A stretch of 64,000 bases of DNA from NCBI GenBank assembly GCA_902618795.1, contig CACNCF010000002.1, positions 62,001 to 126,000 of the forward strand. The letters run 5' to 3'. Below are positions 54,405 through 64,000 of the stretch, piece after piece (positions within the stretch are counted from its first letter, which is position 1; every line of letters starts with the position of its first letter). The notes beneath the pieces are model-generated. The model did not search any database. It was not told the origin of the DNA and worked only from the letters and a program-made list of their open reading frames with translations. The DNA comes from an uncultured Prochlorococcus sp. (lineage in GTDB: Bacteria; Cyanobacteriota; Cyanobacteriia; PCC-6307; Cyanobiaceae). Made by a program: the position numbers and the translations under genes.

Positions 54405-55568
54405 GTGAATATTGAACTTGGTTTAAATAAAAAAGTCAGACGGGCTTATGGCATCGATGAAATAGCTTTAGTCCCTGGTAATAGAACAATTGATTACGAT
54501 TTGACTGATCCTTCTTGGTCAATAGGTGATTTCACAAGAGAAGTTCCGATCGTAGCTAGTGCTATGGATAGTGTTGTCGATGTCAATACGGCTGTAGAGC
54601 TCACAAAATTAGGTTCCTTAGGGGTTATTAATATGGAGGGCATACAAACACGATATGAAAACCCTGATAAAATATTGAACCAAATAGCATCAGTGGGGAA
54701 GAATGATTTTGTTCCATTAATGCAGAAAATATACAGTGAACCGGTCAAGGAGGGATTAATTGTACAAAGAATAAATGAGGTAAAAGAAAGAGGAGGTATA
54801 GCAGCTTTTAGTGGGACTCCTCAAGCTGCTATTAAGTTTAAAGAAACACTTAATAATTCCAAAATAGATTTATTTTTTCTTCAAGGAACAGTTGTTTCTA
54901 CTGAACATATAGGTTTGGAAGGTAAGGAAACCTTAAATATTAAAGATCTCTGTCAATCTATGAATGTCCCAGTTGTAGCAGGTAATTGTGTAACTTACGA
55001 AGTTGCAAAACTTCTTATGGATGCTGGAGTTGCAGGATTGATGGTTGGGATAGGACCTGGAGCGGCATGTACATCAAGAGGAGTATTGGGAATTGGAATC
55101 CCTCAAGCAACAGCAATTGCTGATTGTAGTGCGGCAAGAAATGATTACTTTAAAGAAAGTGGTCGCTATATTCCTATCATTGGTGATGGAGGAATTGTTA
55201 CTGGTGGAGATATCTGTAAATGTTTAGCATGTGGAGCAGATGCTGTAATGATTGGATCCCCAATAGCTAAATCCTCAAACGCTCCAGGAAAAGGATTTCA
55301 CTGGGGTATGGCTACTCCAAGTCCAATATTGCCAAGGGGCACAAGAATTGAAGTTGGTTCTACAGGATCTTTAGAAAGAATAATTAAAGGTCCTGCCTTA
55401 CTTGATGATGGGACACATAACTTAATAGGAGCCATTAGAACCTCAATGAGTACTCTTGGGGCAAAAAATATTAAAGAAATGCAAGAAGTTGAAATAGTTA
55501 TCGCACCATCGCTTCTCACAGAAGGTAAGGTTTATCAAAAAGCTCAACAGCTTGGAATGGGTAAGTAG
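54405..55568 (+). CDS. guaB: IMP dehydrogenase (GuaB-type, no CBS insertion)
   Basis: LVPGNRTIDYDLTDPSW, PIVASAMDSVVD, GIGPGAACTSRGVLGIGIPQATAI, IIGDGGIVTGGDI; GTG start. Confidence 0.92.
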   Translation: MNIELGLNKKVRRAYGIDEIALVPGNRTIDYDLTDPSWSIGDFTREVPIVASAMDSVVDVNTAVELTKLGSLGVINMEGIQTRYENPDKILNQIASVGKNDFVPLMQKIYSEPVKEGLIVQRINEVKERGGIAAFSGTPQAAIKFKETLNNSKIDLFFLQGTVVSTEHIGLEGKETLNIKDLCQSMNVPVVAGNCVTYEVAKLLMDAGVAGLMVGIGPGAACTSRGVLGIGIPQATAIADCSAARNDYFKESGRYIPIIGDGGIVTGGDICKCLACGADAVMIGSPIAKSSNAPGKGFHWGMATPSPILPRGTRIEVGSTGSLERIIKGPALLDDGTHNLIGAIRTSMSTLGAKNIKEMQEVEIVIAPSLLTEGKVYQKAQQLGMGK

Positions 55569-55652
55569 TTCACCTAGAGCAAAATTATAAATCCTTAGTG
55601 AATTAAGTATTAATTTGAAAAATTTTCTAATTAGGAGTTATTATTAAATGAT

Positions 55653-55707
55653 GGGGGAAACCCCATACTCCTCACACACTAAATCGCCCGATTAATCGGG
55701 CTTTTTT
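55653..55707 (+). ncRNA. yfr1: Yfr1 small RNA
   Basis: GGGGGAAACCCC 5' hairpin, unpaired ACTCCTCACACACTAAA, then GCCCGATTAATCGGGC-TTTTTT terminator; between guaB and trxA as known for picocyanobacterial Yfr1. Possible -10 TATTAA at about 55642. Confidence 0.95.
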
Positions 55708-55798
55708 AGATATTTTGTTACTTATATTATTTAATCTGTAATGAAATCATCACTTAAAAAAATTGCCTGCTAAATTTTCAAAAAGGAATACTTAAATT

Positions 55799-56122
55799 AT
55801 GTCATCAGCTCCAGCCGTAACTGACTCTTCATTTGACAAGGATGTACTGCAAAGTGATCTACCAGTATTGGTTGATTTTTGGGCACCATGGTGCGGTCCA
55901 TGTAGGATGGTTGCACCTGTTGTAGAAGAAATCTCAAAAGACTTTGAAGGGAAAATTAAAGTTTTTAAATTAAACACAGATGAGAATCCAAATGTCGCCA
56001 GTCAATACGGAATTAGAAGTATTCCTACATTAATGATCTTTAAAGGAGGTCAAAAAGTTGATACCGTTGTTGGTGCTGTGCCAAAAGCAACTCTTTCGAG
56101 CACTTTAACTAAGCATTTATAA
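55799..56122 (+). CDS. trxA: Thioredoxin
   Basis: [37 protein letters not shown]. Confidence 0.97.
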   Translation: MSSAPAVTDSSFDKDVLQSDLPVLVDFWAPWCGPCRMVAPVVEEISKDFEGKIKVFKLNTDENPNVASQYGIRSIPTLMIFKGGQKVDTVVGAVPKATLSSTLTKHL

Positions 56123-56133
56123 ATTTAAAAGCT

Positions 56134-56751
56134 TTGCATAAAATTGGACTTATAGACTATGGAATGGGTAATATTCATTCTGTAACAAAATCTCTAGAAA
56201 GTCTTGGAGAAGAAATTATATTAATTAAAAACTTTAATGATTCCAAGCTTTGTAAGGCGTTAATACTTCCTGGGGTTGGAGCATTTGATCCAGCGATGAA
56301 GAATATCATAAATACTGATTTGATAACTGATTTGAAAAGTTGGATTAAAAGTGGAAAATCCTTTTTTGGGATATGTTTAGGTCTCCAACTCCTTTTTGAA
56401 TCTAGTGATGAAGGAAAAGTTCAAGGGTTGGGAATATTAAAAGGAAAAATACAAAAAATACCCAATATTGTTAACCAAAGAATTCCACATATGGGTTGGT
56501 GCCAACTTTTACCTACAAAAAATAATACTTTATTTGGGATTGAAGAATTAAATAATTGGGTCTATTTTGTACATTCCTATCATGCAATCCCAGATGACTT
56601 AAATATTATTGCAGCTCAGGTTGATTATGGCCCCGAAAAATTAACTGCAATGATAGAGAATGATAATTTATTGGCCTGTCAATTTCATCCGGAAAAATCT
56701 GGAAAAACCGGTGAAAAACTTTTGAGAAGATGGCTGAGTAATATTCAATAA
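56134..56751 (+). CDS. hisH: Imidazole glycerol phosphate synthase subunit HisH
   Basis: IGLIDYGMGNIHSVTKSLE, LPGVGAFDPAM, FGICLGLQLLFESSDE, HMGWC, ACQFHPEKSG; TTG start. Confidence 0.96.
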   Translation: MHKIGLIDYGMGNIHSVTKSLESLGEEIILIKNFNDSKLCKALILPGVGAFDPAMKNIINTDLITDLKSWIKSGKSFFGICLGLQLLFESSDEGKVQGLGILKGKIQKIPNIVNQRIPHMGWCQLLPTKNNTLFGIEELNNWVYFVHSYHAIPDDLNIIAAQVDYGPEKLTAMIENDNLLACQFHPEKSGKTGEKLLRRWLSNIQ

Positions 56752-56764
56752 CAGATGCATAGGG

Positions 56765-57364
56765 ATGAAGGCTAACTTAAGATTAATAGGTGGTAAAAAA
56801 CTCCAAAGTCCAAATAATTCTTATACCAGACCTACAACTTTGAGAGTGAGAGAGGCCATATTTAATATATTGAACAAAAGAGTTGAAAATAGTAACTGGT
56901 TAGATTTATTTAGTGGAACAGGGGCCATATCTTGTGAAGCCTATAATCACGGGGCGAGCAAAATAATTGCAATTGAAAAAAACAAAATCAACTCAAAAGT
57001 TTGCTTAGAAAATTTACTTTCGTTAGAGAATATAGAGAGTAGGAGAAATGATATCGAAGTTATTTGTAAAGACGTTTTGAAATGGACAAAACCTAATTAT
57101 GAGAGAAACTTATCATCTAGAAATATGGATTTAAACAAATTAAAATTTGATTTTGTTTATCTAGATCCTCCATACAATGTGGATTTCCATGAATTAGTTT
57201 TAAATCAATTATTTAATAGTAATCTTTTAAAAAAAGATTCAACAGTTATTTGTGAACATTCTCCCAATCTATTTATTAAAAAAAGTACTTTGTGGGAAAC
57301 TATAGATGTACGAAATTATGGTCAGTCAAGACTAACATTTTTAATCAAGGTCCAGCATCCCTGA
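56765..57364 (+). CDS. rsmD: 16S rRNA (guanine966-N2)-methyltransferase RsmD
   Basis: [44 protein letters not shown]. Confidence 0.92.
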   Translation: MKANLRLIGGKKLQSPNNSYTRPTTLRVREAIFNILNKRVENSNWLDLFSGTGAISCEAYNHGASKIIAIEKNKINSKVCLENLLSLENIESRRNDIEVICKDVLKWTKPNYERNLSSRNMDLNKLKFDFVYLDPPYNVDFHELVLNQLFNSNLLKKDSTVICEHSPNLFIKKSTLWETIDVRNYGQSRLTFLIKVQHP

Positions 57365-57460
57365 ACCTCTTCTATATTGATTCCATGCACTTACGAATAA
57401 TCCAAGAAGAGTTATTGGGACTAAACCTAATACAATTCCACATAGAAGAGGCTCGATCAT
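57341..57460 (-). CDS. petG: Cytochrome b6f complex subunit PetG
   Basis: Reverse-strand ATG at 57460 translates [39 protein letters not shown], the PetG sequence pattern. Not in the ORF track because it is 39 aa. Confidence 0.96.
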   Translation of the reverse strand: MIEPLLCGIVLGLVPITLLGLFVSAWNQYRRGSGMLDLD

Positions 57461-57515
57461 TTTTTTGCCTTTTTTAAATTTATTACTCACAATTGTTACA
57501 TAGAGACTATTTTTT

Positions 57516-57902
57516 GTGTCAACATCTTCATCAACTGCAGCAGAAAGAAACTTTAAGAGAGAATTCTTAAAAATTGTTTTTGTTGTATTTGGAGTTTTTT
57601 TGATTTGTTTTTCAATATTTTTCTTAAATCATCATGAAAATAACAAATATATCATTGAAACTCTCGAGCTTAATGGCTCTGCTGAGGAAGGAGATGCTCT
57701 TTTTAAGATAAATTGTGTTGGATGTCATGGAATTACAGCAAGAGGATTAGTCGGCCCAGACTTACATTCAATAACTAAACGTTTGAATGATAAAGAGATA
57801 ATAAAACAAGTTACTGGAGGCCTTACTCCTCCTATGCCAAGTTTTGAAATTGATCCTGTAAATATGTCCAATTTATTGAGATATCTTCATAGTCTTGAAT
57901 GA
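57516..57902 (+). CDS. cytM: Cytochrome c, CytM-like
   Basis: N-terminal TM anchor, haem motif [19 protein letters not shown] axial Met region; GTG start. Confidence 0.88.
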   Translation: MSTSSSTAAERNFKREFLKIVFVVFGVFLICFSIFFLNHHENNKYIIETLELNGSAEEGDALFKINCVGCHGITARGLVGPDLHSITKRLNDKEIIKQVTGGLTPPMPSFEIDPVNMSNLLRYLHSLE

Positions 57903-58648
57903 TTTTGGGAAAAAATTTTTCTAATTTAAAGGTAATTTTAGTTGAACCAAGTGGTCCTTTAAATGTGGGCAGCGTTGCTAGATTATGCAGTAATTTTGAA
58001 GTCGATGAATTAAGAATTGTTTCTCCTAAATGCGACATATTTTCTTTAGAAGCAAAAAAAATGGCTCTCAAAGGTCAAAAATTTCTTAGACATTGTAAGG
58101 TTTTTGATGATCTTCAAAAAGCAATTTTTGATTGTGATTTGGTTTTAGCATCTTGTGGAAGGATTGATGTAAATAAAGATTCATTTTTTGTATCTTCTGA
58201 AGATATATTTGATTGGACTTTAACCTTTAAGAAGATAAATAATTTAGCAATTATATTTGGGAGAGAAGATAGAGGTTTATCTAACAGTGAATTGCTTCTA
58301 GCAAATAAAACCTTTAATATTCCAACTTCTCAGAACAATCCCTCATTAAATCTTTCTCACGCTGTTTCAATAGTTTTGTATGAATTAAATAAGTCTTCTA
58401 AAAAGAATTTAAATAATGAATTAAAAGTTTTTAATTTGGCATCATCTAAAGAAGTAAATGATACATTTGTAGAGATAGAGGCAATGCTTTTGCGAGTTGG
58501 ATATCTCTTAAAACATACTTCTAAGGCAAAAATCAGTAAATTTAAGAATTTTATTTTGAGGGCAAATACATCAATGCACGAAGTAAATGTTTTGAGAGGA
58601 ATTGTCCATCAAATAAACTGGTTTTTGAACAATTCAAAAAATAAATAA
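57899..58648 (+). CDS. SpoU/TrmJ-type RNA methyltransferase
   Basis: VILVEPSGPLNVGSVARLCSNFEVDELRIVSPKC, IIFGREDRGLSNSEL, IPTSQNNPSLNLSHAVSIVLYEL. Confidence 0.92.
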   Translation: MILGKNFSNLKVILVEPSGPLNVGSVARLCSNFEVDELRIVSPKCDIFSLEAKKMALKGQKFLRHCKVFDDLQKAIFDCDLVLASCGRIDVNKDSFFVSSEDIFDWTLTFKKINNLAIIFGREDRGLSNSELLLANKTFNIPTSQNNPSLNLSHAVSIVLYELNKSSKKNLNNELKVFNLASSKEVNDTFVEIEAMLLRVGYLLKHTSKAKISKFKNFILRANTSMHEVNVLRGIVHQINWFLNNSKNK

Positions 58649-58769
58649 GTAATTATAAATTTGATTAGATATTGTTCACTTCTTGTTTTAATTTGATAGG
58701 GATATTTACTAAAAACATTTTCTGAAGTAGCATCTACTGATTATTTGAATATTTAAGAAAACTAAAACT

Positions 58770-59858
58770 GTGCCTACAACAAAGAAAAGAAGAGTTTTTC
58801 CTTTTACAGCAGTAATTGGTCAAGAAGAAATGAAATTGGCTCTCTTGTTAAATGTTATTGATCCAAGAATTGGAGGAGTGATGATAATGGGTGATAGAGG
58901 GACTGGAAAATCTACTACAATCAGAGCCTTAGCTGATTTGTTGCCTGCAATCGATGTTGTTAAAGACGATCCATATAATAGTTCGTTAGTCGATCCTGAT
59001 TTACAAAGTAAAGAAGTTTTGGAAAAAATTACTCAAGGAGAAAATTTAGAGAGTATTCAAAAACAAGTACCTATGATTGACTTACCTTTAGGGGCTACTG
59101 AAGACAGGCTTTGTGGAACCATTGATATAGAGAAGGCTTTGAGTGAAGGCGTTAAAGCATTCGAACCTGGATTGTTGGCTAAAGCTAATAGGGGTTTACT
59201 ATACGTTGATGAAGTGAATTTACTTGATGATCATTTAGTTGATGTACTTTTAGATTCGGCCGCTTCCGGATGGAATACAGTTGAAAGGGAGGGGGTCTCA
59301 GTTCGACATCCTGCAAGGTTTGTCCTTATTGGTTCAGGAAATCCAGAAGAAGGTGAATTAAGGCCTCAACTATTGGATAGGTTTGGAATGAGTGTTGAAG
59401 TTAAGACAGTTAGAGATGCTGAATTAAGAGTTCAAGTAGTTGATCAAAGAACTTCTTTTGATGATAATCCTGATGAGTTTTCATTAAGTGTTGAGAAACA
59501 ACAGGATGAACTTCAACAAAAAGTTATTAAAGCACAAGAAATATTAAATTCTGTTCAAATGGACGATGACTTAAGATTGAATATTTCTGCAATCTGCGGA
59601 GAACTTGATGTGGATGGTTTACGTGGAGATATTGTTACAAATCGATCAGCGAGGGCAATTGCAGCATTTGAGGGGAGAACTGAAGTGCAAGAAGATGACA
59701 TAGCAAGGGTTATTTCTTGCTCTTTAAGACACAGACTAAGAAAAGATCCCTTAGAACAAGTTGATTCAGGTGAAAGAGTTATTCAAGCTTTTTGTAAAGT
59801 ATTTGATTTAGATGAAAAAGAAAATCTCTCAAAATTTCAATTGTCTGCAGAAGCTTAA
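58770..59858 (+). CDS. chlI: Magnesium chelatase subunit ChlI
   Basis: [78 protein letters not shown] start. Confidence 0.97.
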   Translation: MPTTKKRRVFPFTAVIGQEEMKLALLLNVIDPRIGGVMIMGDRGTGKSTTIRALADLLPAIDVVKDDPYNSSLVDPDLQSKEVLEKITQGENLESIQKQVPMIDLPLGATEDRLCGTIDIEKALSEGVKAFEPGLLAKANRGLLYVDEVNLLDDHLVDVLLDSAASGWNTVEREGVSVRHPARFVLIGSGNPEEGELRPQLLDRFGMSVEVKTVRDAELRVQVVDQRTSFDDNPDEFSLSVEKQQDELQQKVIKAQEILNSVQMDDDLRLNISAICGELDVDGLRGDIVTNRSARAIAAFEGRTEVQEDDIARVISCSLRHRLRKDPLEQVDSGERVIQAFCKVFDLDEKENLSKFQLSAEA

Positions 59859-59863
59859 TTACA

Positions 59864-60337
59864 GTGAGAATAATTGGGATTGATCCTGGATTAGCTAGAG
59901 TTGGTTATGGAATAATTGAAATAGAAAATGAAAAAAAGATATTACTAGATTGTGGTGTCATTGAAACAGGTAAAGATAAAAAAGAAGAAGATAGACTTTA
60001 TGAGATATACAAAGATCTTAATGAATTAATAAATAATTGGAATCCAACATCAGCGGCTGTAGAAAAATTTTTCTTTTACAGATCAAGTACTACCATCAGT
60101 GTGGTGCAGGCTAGAGGTGTAATTATGATGGTATTGGCCTCAAAAAAAATTCATGTTAGTGAATATTCTCCTGCACAGATAAAATTAACCATTGCTGGAT
60201 CTGGAAAAGCATCTAAGAAAGAAGTTCTTGAGGCTGTTATGTATAGCTTAGAACTTAAAAAACCTCCAAAACCTGATGATTCAGCAGATGCCTTGGCCAT
60301 AGCCCTCACAAAACTAAATGAAGATGGCTTTAACTGA
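59864..60337 (+). CDS. ruvC: Crossover junction endodeoxyribonuclease RuvC
   Basis: [47 protein letters not shown] start. Confidence 0.96.
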   Translation: MRIIGIDPGLARVGYGIIEIENEKKILLDCGVIETGKDKKEEDRLYEIYKDLNELINNWNPTSAAVEKFFFYRSSTTISVVQARGVIMMVLASKKIHVSEYSPAQIKLTIAGSGKASKKEVLEAVMYSLELKKPPKPDDSADALAIALTKLNEDGFN

Positions 60338-60346
60338 AAATTTAAT

Positions 60347-60904
60347 ATGACGATCTTTGAGAATAAGAAATTGGAGAGGCATAGGTTTAGAAAACTAAGA
60401 GATGGGATTTCTCTTAATCAAAGAAAAAATGTAGAAAAAAATGTAAGAATATATATTGATTCATTTATTAAGGGATATAAAAATTTTGGTTATATAGCCA
60501 TATATTGGCCTCTAAAAAATGAAGTTGATATAAGAAGTCTTAAGAAAAAATTTAATTTAGCTTTGCCTAGATGTGAAGGTAAAAAAGAGTTGTTATTTTA
60601 TCCATGGGACGAAAAACCTCTTACCAAAGACTTTGAGGGGATACTAAGCCCAAATAACTCTTCCCCATTAAGTCATTTGCAGATAAGTATGATATTTGTA
60701 CCATGTCTTTCCGTTGATAAAAATTTAACAAGATTAGGTTATGGAGGAGGTTATTTTGATAAATTAAGGAGAGATAATGCTTGGAGAAATGTTCCATGCA
60801 TTGGATTATTAACTTCTAATTGTGTAAGTAGTGTTCCATTAACCAGAGCTGAGTGGGATATTCCTTTATCGGGATTTATCACAGAAAAAGAAATATTTGT
60901 ATAA
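60347..60904 (+). CDS. 5-formyltetrahydrofolate cyclo-ligase family protein
   Basis: IAIYWPLKNEVDIRSL, IFVPCLSVDKNLTRLGYGGGYFDKL. Confidence 0.92.
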   Translation: MTIFENKKLERHRFRKLRDGISLNQRKNVEKNVRIYIDSFIKGYKNFGYIAIYWPLKNEVDIRSLKKKFNLALPRCEGKKELLFYPWDEKPLTKDFEGILSPNNSSPLSHLQISMIFVPCLSVDKNLTRLGYGGGYFDKLRRDNAWRNVPCIGLLTSNCVSSVPLTRAEWDIPLSGFITEKEIFV

Positions 60905-60944
60905 TAGAAGGTTCATAAAGTGATTAATTTATAGTTTCTCAAAA

Positions 60945-61364
60945 ATGGTAAATCAGGAAAAGTACAATAATTTATCAAAATTAGTAGAAAAGTTGAAGAA
61001 ATCAGAAGATCCAAAAAGAAAATATGAATATATTTTGTGGTTGGGCAAAAAATTAAAGGAACCAGATAGTGAAATCCTTGTTGAAGAAAATAAAGTTAAG
61101 GGATGCGTTTCAGAAGTTTTTGTTAAGGCAACTATTAAAGCAGGTAAATTATTTTGGGAAGGTTATTCTGATGCTCTCATAACAAAGGGTTTATTGGCCT
61201 TTCTAATAAGTGGATTAAATGAGTTAACACCAAATGAAGTTGTTGAAATAGATAAGAAATTTATAGAAGATACTGGTTTGAAATCAAGCTTAACTCCTTC
61301 TCGGTCAAATGGTTTTTTAAACATTTTATTGAAAATGCAGTCTCAAGCAAATGAATTTTTGTAG
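60945..61364 (+). CDS. sufE: SufE-like Fe-S cluster assembly protein
   Basis: YEYILWLGKKLKEPDSEILVEENKVKGCVSEVFVKATIKAGKLFWEGYSDALITKGLLAFLI. Confidence 0.93.
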   Translation: MVNQEKYNNLSKLVEKLKKSEDPKRKYEYILWLGKKLKEPDSEILVEENKVKGCVSEVFVKATIKAGKLFWEGYSDALITKGLLAFLISGLNELTPNEVVEIDKKFIEDTGLKSSLTPSRSNGFLNILLKMQSQANEFL

Positions 61365-61408
61365 GCCTAATAATATAAAATTAAATTCAAAGTCAAAAGA
61401 AATAAAAA

Positions 61409-62710
61409 ATGAGAAAATGCAAAATTGGGATTGTAGGTTTTGGAACTGTAGGTTCAGGGATTTATAAAATATTAAGTTCTGAAGTCGATTCACATCCAAT
61501 TCTAAAAGAAATAGAAATTGCAAAAATAGCAGTTAAAGATCTTAATAAAAAAAGGAATATTGAGCTAGATAATAATTTATTAACTGATGATCCTTTTAAA
61601 TTAATTAATGACCCCTCTATAGATGTAATTGTTGAAGTAATGGGCGGGGTTGATTTGGCGAAAGATATTATTCTGCAATCATTAAAATTAGGCAAATCTG
61701 TCGTAACTGCAAATAAAGCAGTTATTGCAAGATATGGAGAAGAAATATATAAATCTGCATCTACAGAGGGAGTTTATATATTGTCAGAGGCAGCAGTTTG
61801 CGGGGGCATTCCTATTATTGAACCCTTAAAAAGATCATTAAAAAGTAACAGCATAAAAAAAATGGTTGGAATAATAAATGGAACAACAAATTTCATTCTT
61901 TCTAAGATGACAAATGAAAAAGCTGATTACAAAGAAACCTTAAAATTGGCCCAAAGCCTTGGGTATGCAGAATTTGATCCAACTGCTGATGTTGAGGGTC
62001 ATGATGCTGCTGATAAAATTTCAATTCTTAGTGAACTTGCATTTGGAGGGAAAATTAAAAGAGAGGAGATACATACTGAGGGCATTAGTAAAATTAATCT
62101 CAAAGATATCGAATATGCTAATAAATTAGGATTTGAAATAAAACTTTTAGCGCTCTCCGAAAGGGGACAAATTAATAATAATGATTCACTTTCTTTGAAT
62201 ATTTGGGTAGGACCTTCTTTGATTCCAAAATCTCATCCATTATCAACCGTTAAGGGAGTTAACAATGCCTTATTGATAGAGGCTGATCCTCTTGGAGAGA
62301 TAATGTTCTATGGACCAGGTGCAGGGAGTGGCCCAACTGCTGCATCAGTAGTATCGGATATATTAAATCTGCATGCCGCCTCAGTAAAAAATAATAATTC
62401 AATCGATCCACTATTATCTTTTGATTTCTGGAGAAACTGTCATATCATAGGATCGCCACAAATAAATAAAAAAAATTACCTTAGAATTATTTGTCTTGAT
62501 AGCCCAGGTGTAATAGGAAAGATTGGAGATATTTTTGGAAAGAATAATGTATCAATCGAATCAATTGTTCAACTAGATGCAAGTGAGGACACAGCTGAAA
62601 TTGTTGTTATTACTCATGAGGTGAATAATGGAGATTTTGAGAAATCAAAAGATGAAATAAATTCGCTTGATGAAGTCAAAATTATTGCAAGTCAATTAAG
62701 TTGTATTTAA
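61409..62710 (+). CDS. hom: Homoserine dehydrogenase
   Basis: IGIVGFGTVGSGIYKIL, SVVTANKAVIA, GIINGTTNFILSKM, AEFDPTADVEGHDAADKISIL, C-terminal ACT domain. Confidence 0.96.
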   Translation: MRKCKIGIVGFGTVGSGIYKILSSEVDSHPILKEIEIAKIAVKDLNKKRNIELDNNLLTDDPFKLINDPSIDVIVEVMGGVDLAKDIILQSLKLGKSVVTANKAVIARYGEEIYKSASTEGVYILSEAAVCGGIPIIEPLKRSLKSNSIKKMVGIINGTTNFILSKMTNEKADYKETLKLAQSLGYAEFDPTADVEGHDAADKISILSELAFGGKIKREEIHTEGISKINLKDIEYANKLGFEIKLLALSERGQINNNDSLSLNIWVGPSLIPKSHPLSTVKGVNNALLIEADPLGEIMFYGPGAGSGPTAASVVSDILNLHAASVKNNNSIDPLLSFDFWRNCHIIGSPQINKKNYLRIICLDSPGVIGKIGDIFGKNNVSIESIVQLDASEDTAEIVVITHEVNNGDFEKSKDEINSLDEVKIIASQLSCI

Positions 62711-62781
62711 AAAAATAGTTTGCAAATTTCTTTATAGCTTGGTAAACCGAAGAAAGCAACTGTTTGGTTTTTAGCACCTTA

Positions 62782-63033
62782 ATGATTCATTCAAAAGTAT
62801 TAGACAATAAAAATGAAAATAATAATTTAATTTGTTCTGAAAACCTTTATAAAGGTGCTTGTGTAAAAATTAAAAATAGTAATAAGACTTTTCAAATAAT
62901 TGGTATAAATATATGTAAAGAAATTTGTTGGGTGAGAGAGTGGCCTTTTGCCCATAATTCTAAAAAAACATTTGCTTTAGAAATACGTCAAATAACCTTG
63001 CAAATTTTTTGCTCAAATAATAATTCAGAATAA
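62782..63033 (+). CDS. Small conserved hypothetical protein
   Basis: ORF MIHSKVLDNKNENNNLICSENLYKGACVKIKNSNKTFQIIGINICKEICWVREWPFAHNSKKTFALEIRQITL; ATG 62782 is more plausible than the track's GTG 62764, which lies in a possible hairpin. Confidence 0.65.
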   Translation: MIHSKVLDNKNENNNLICSENLYKGACVKIKNSNKTFQIIGINICKEICWVREWPFAHNSKKTFALEIRQITLQIFCSNNNSE

Positions 63034-63050
63034 GAAAGAACTAAAGAAAT

Positions 63051-64000
63051 ATGAAAAAAGATTTTTTTTTACCATTATTTATTATTTTAATTTCTTTTTT
63101 ACTGAATTCTTGCGGTTCAAAAAGAATATCTAAAAAAATTATAGTAGCAAGTTCTGGAAAAATTGAATCTTTAGATCCAGCTAGAGCTAATACTCTTAAA
63201 GCAATTCAACTAATCAGTTCTCTTGGAGACACGTTATATGAATTAAATTCTAAGGGAGAATTAATACCTGAATTGGCCTCGGGGATGCCAATAATTTCAA
63301 GGGATAGACTTCAAATAACTATCAATTTAAGAAAAAATGTTTTTTTTCACGATGGAACTTCATTTGACTCAAATGCAATAAAGTTTACTTTTGATAGATT
63401 CAAAAGAATTGGAACGATGAATTATATTTTAGGAAATAAGATTAAATCAATAGAAACTCCAAGTGAATATTCAGTCATAATAAATTTGAATAAACCATCA
63501 AGTTCTCTAAATGGTTTACTTACATCAGTAAATTTAACTCCAATATCTCCTACGTTTTACAAAGAATATACTGATAAGTTTCTAAATGACAAATTCGTTG
63601 GTACTGGCAAGTATGTCTTAACCAGTTTTTCTAATGAAGTCCAATCAATTGCTCCAAATTTGAATTATTGGGGTGAAAATCCACTAAATAAAGGCATTAA
63701 TTTTGTGGGATATTCAAATTCATCTTCTCTTTTTGGAGCTTTAAAAAGTAGACAAATTGACGTCCTCTTATCAAATTCAATTGATGATAGTCAGAGAAAA
63801 AGTCTAAATAATTTAAGTAAAAATAAACAGTTTAAAGAAGGTAATAGCCCTTTCACTGAATTAAGTTTTATAAGCCTTAAAACTAGTTCTTATCCCTTAA
63901 GTAATCTTAATTTAAGATTGGCTTTGGCAAAAAGTCTTAATAGAAAATTGATTAGTGAGAAAGTAAGTTATGGATTAAGGAAGCCATCTAGATCAATTAT
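63051..64000 (+). CDS. ABC transporter solute-binding protein, family 5 (peptide/nickel type), truncated by window end
   Basis: Lipobox LLNSCGSKR; IESLDPARANTLKAIQLISSLGDTLYELNSKGELIPELA, VFFHDGTSFDSNAIKFTFDRF. Confidence 0.88.
   Translation, partial: MKKDFFLPLFIILISFLLNSCGSKRISKKIIVASSGKIESLDPARANTLKAIQLISSLGDTLYELNSKGELIPELASGMPIISRDRLQITINLRKNVFFHDGTSFDSNAIKFTFDRFKRIGTMNYILGNKIKSIETPSEYSVIINLNKPSSSLNGLLTSVNLTPISPTFYKEYTDKFLNDKFVGTGKYVLTSFSNEVQSIAPNLNYWGENPLNKGINFVGYSNSSSLFGALKSRQIDVLLSNSIDDSQRKSLNNLSKNKQFKEGNSPFTELSFISLKTSSYPLSNLNLRLALAKSLNRKLISEKVSYGLRKPSRSI

Noticed and set aside
57292-57477. 61-aa plus-strand ORF across the rsmD end
   Set aside because: Overlaps rsmD out of frame and is antisense to petG; petG is the supported gene.

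Overview
AT-rich (roughly 30% G+C by eye), gene-dense chromosomal window that looks like a high-light Prochlorococcus genome. Supporting signs are picocyanobacterial gene content, a guaB-Yfr1-trxA arrangement, KaiB-like SasA, PetG, ChlI, CrtL and Ycf54. About 60 protein genes can be supported, plus one tRNA-Glu(UUC) and one small RNA (Yfr1). I saw no CRISPR array, transposase, prophage or genomic-island signature; most of the window is core genome. The items most worth a second look are: (1) a PetH/FNR whose N-terminus is a predicted transmembrane helix plus Lys/Pro linker where phycobilisome-bearing cyanobacteria have a CpcD-like domain, with an internal Met that could give a soluble short isoform; (2) both a CdaA-type c-di-AMP cyclase and a PgpH-like HD phosphodiesterase without the large extracytoplasmic domain; (3) overlapping, mutually exclusive hairpins immediately upstream of the DEAD-box RNA helicase start codon; (4) a petG gene missing from the ORF track that overlaps rsmD tail-to-tail; (5) a membrane methyltransferase gene inserted in a tight recC-recB-recD cluster; (6) a lipA terminator hairpin that also encodes the C-terminus of the convergent gene. 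All functional calls are from reading motifs and recalled family resemblance; no database search was run.
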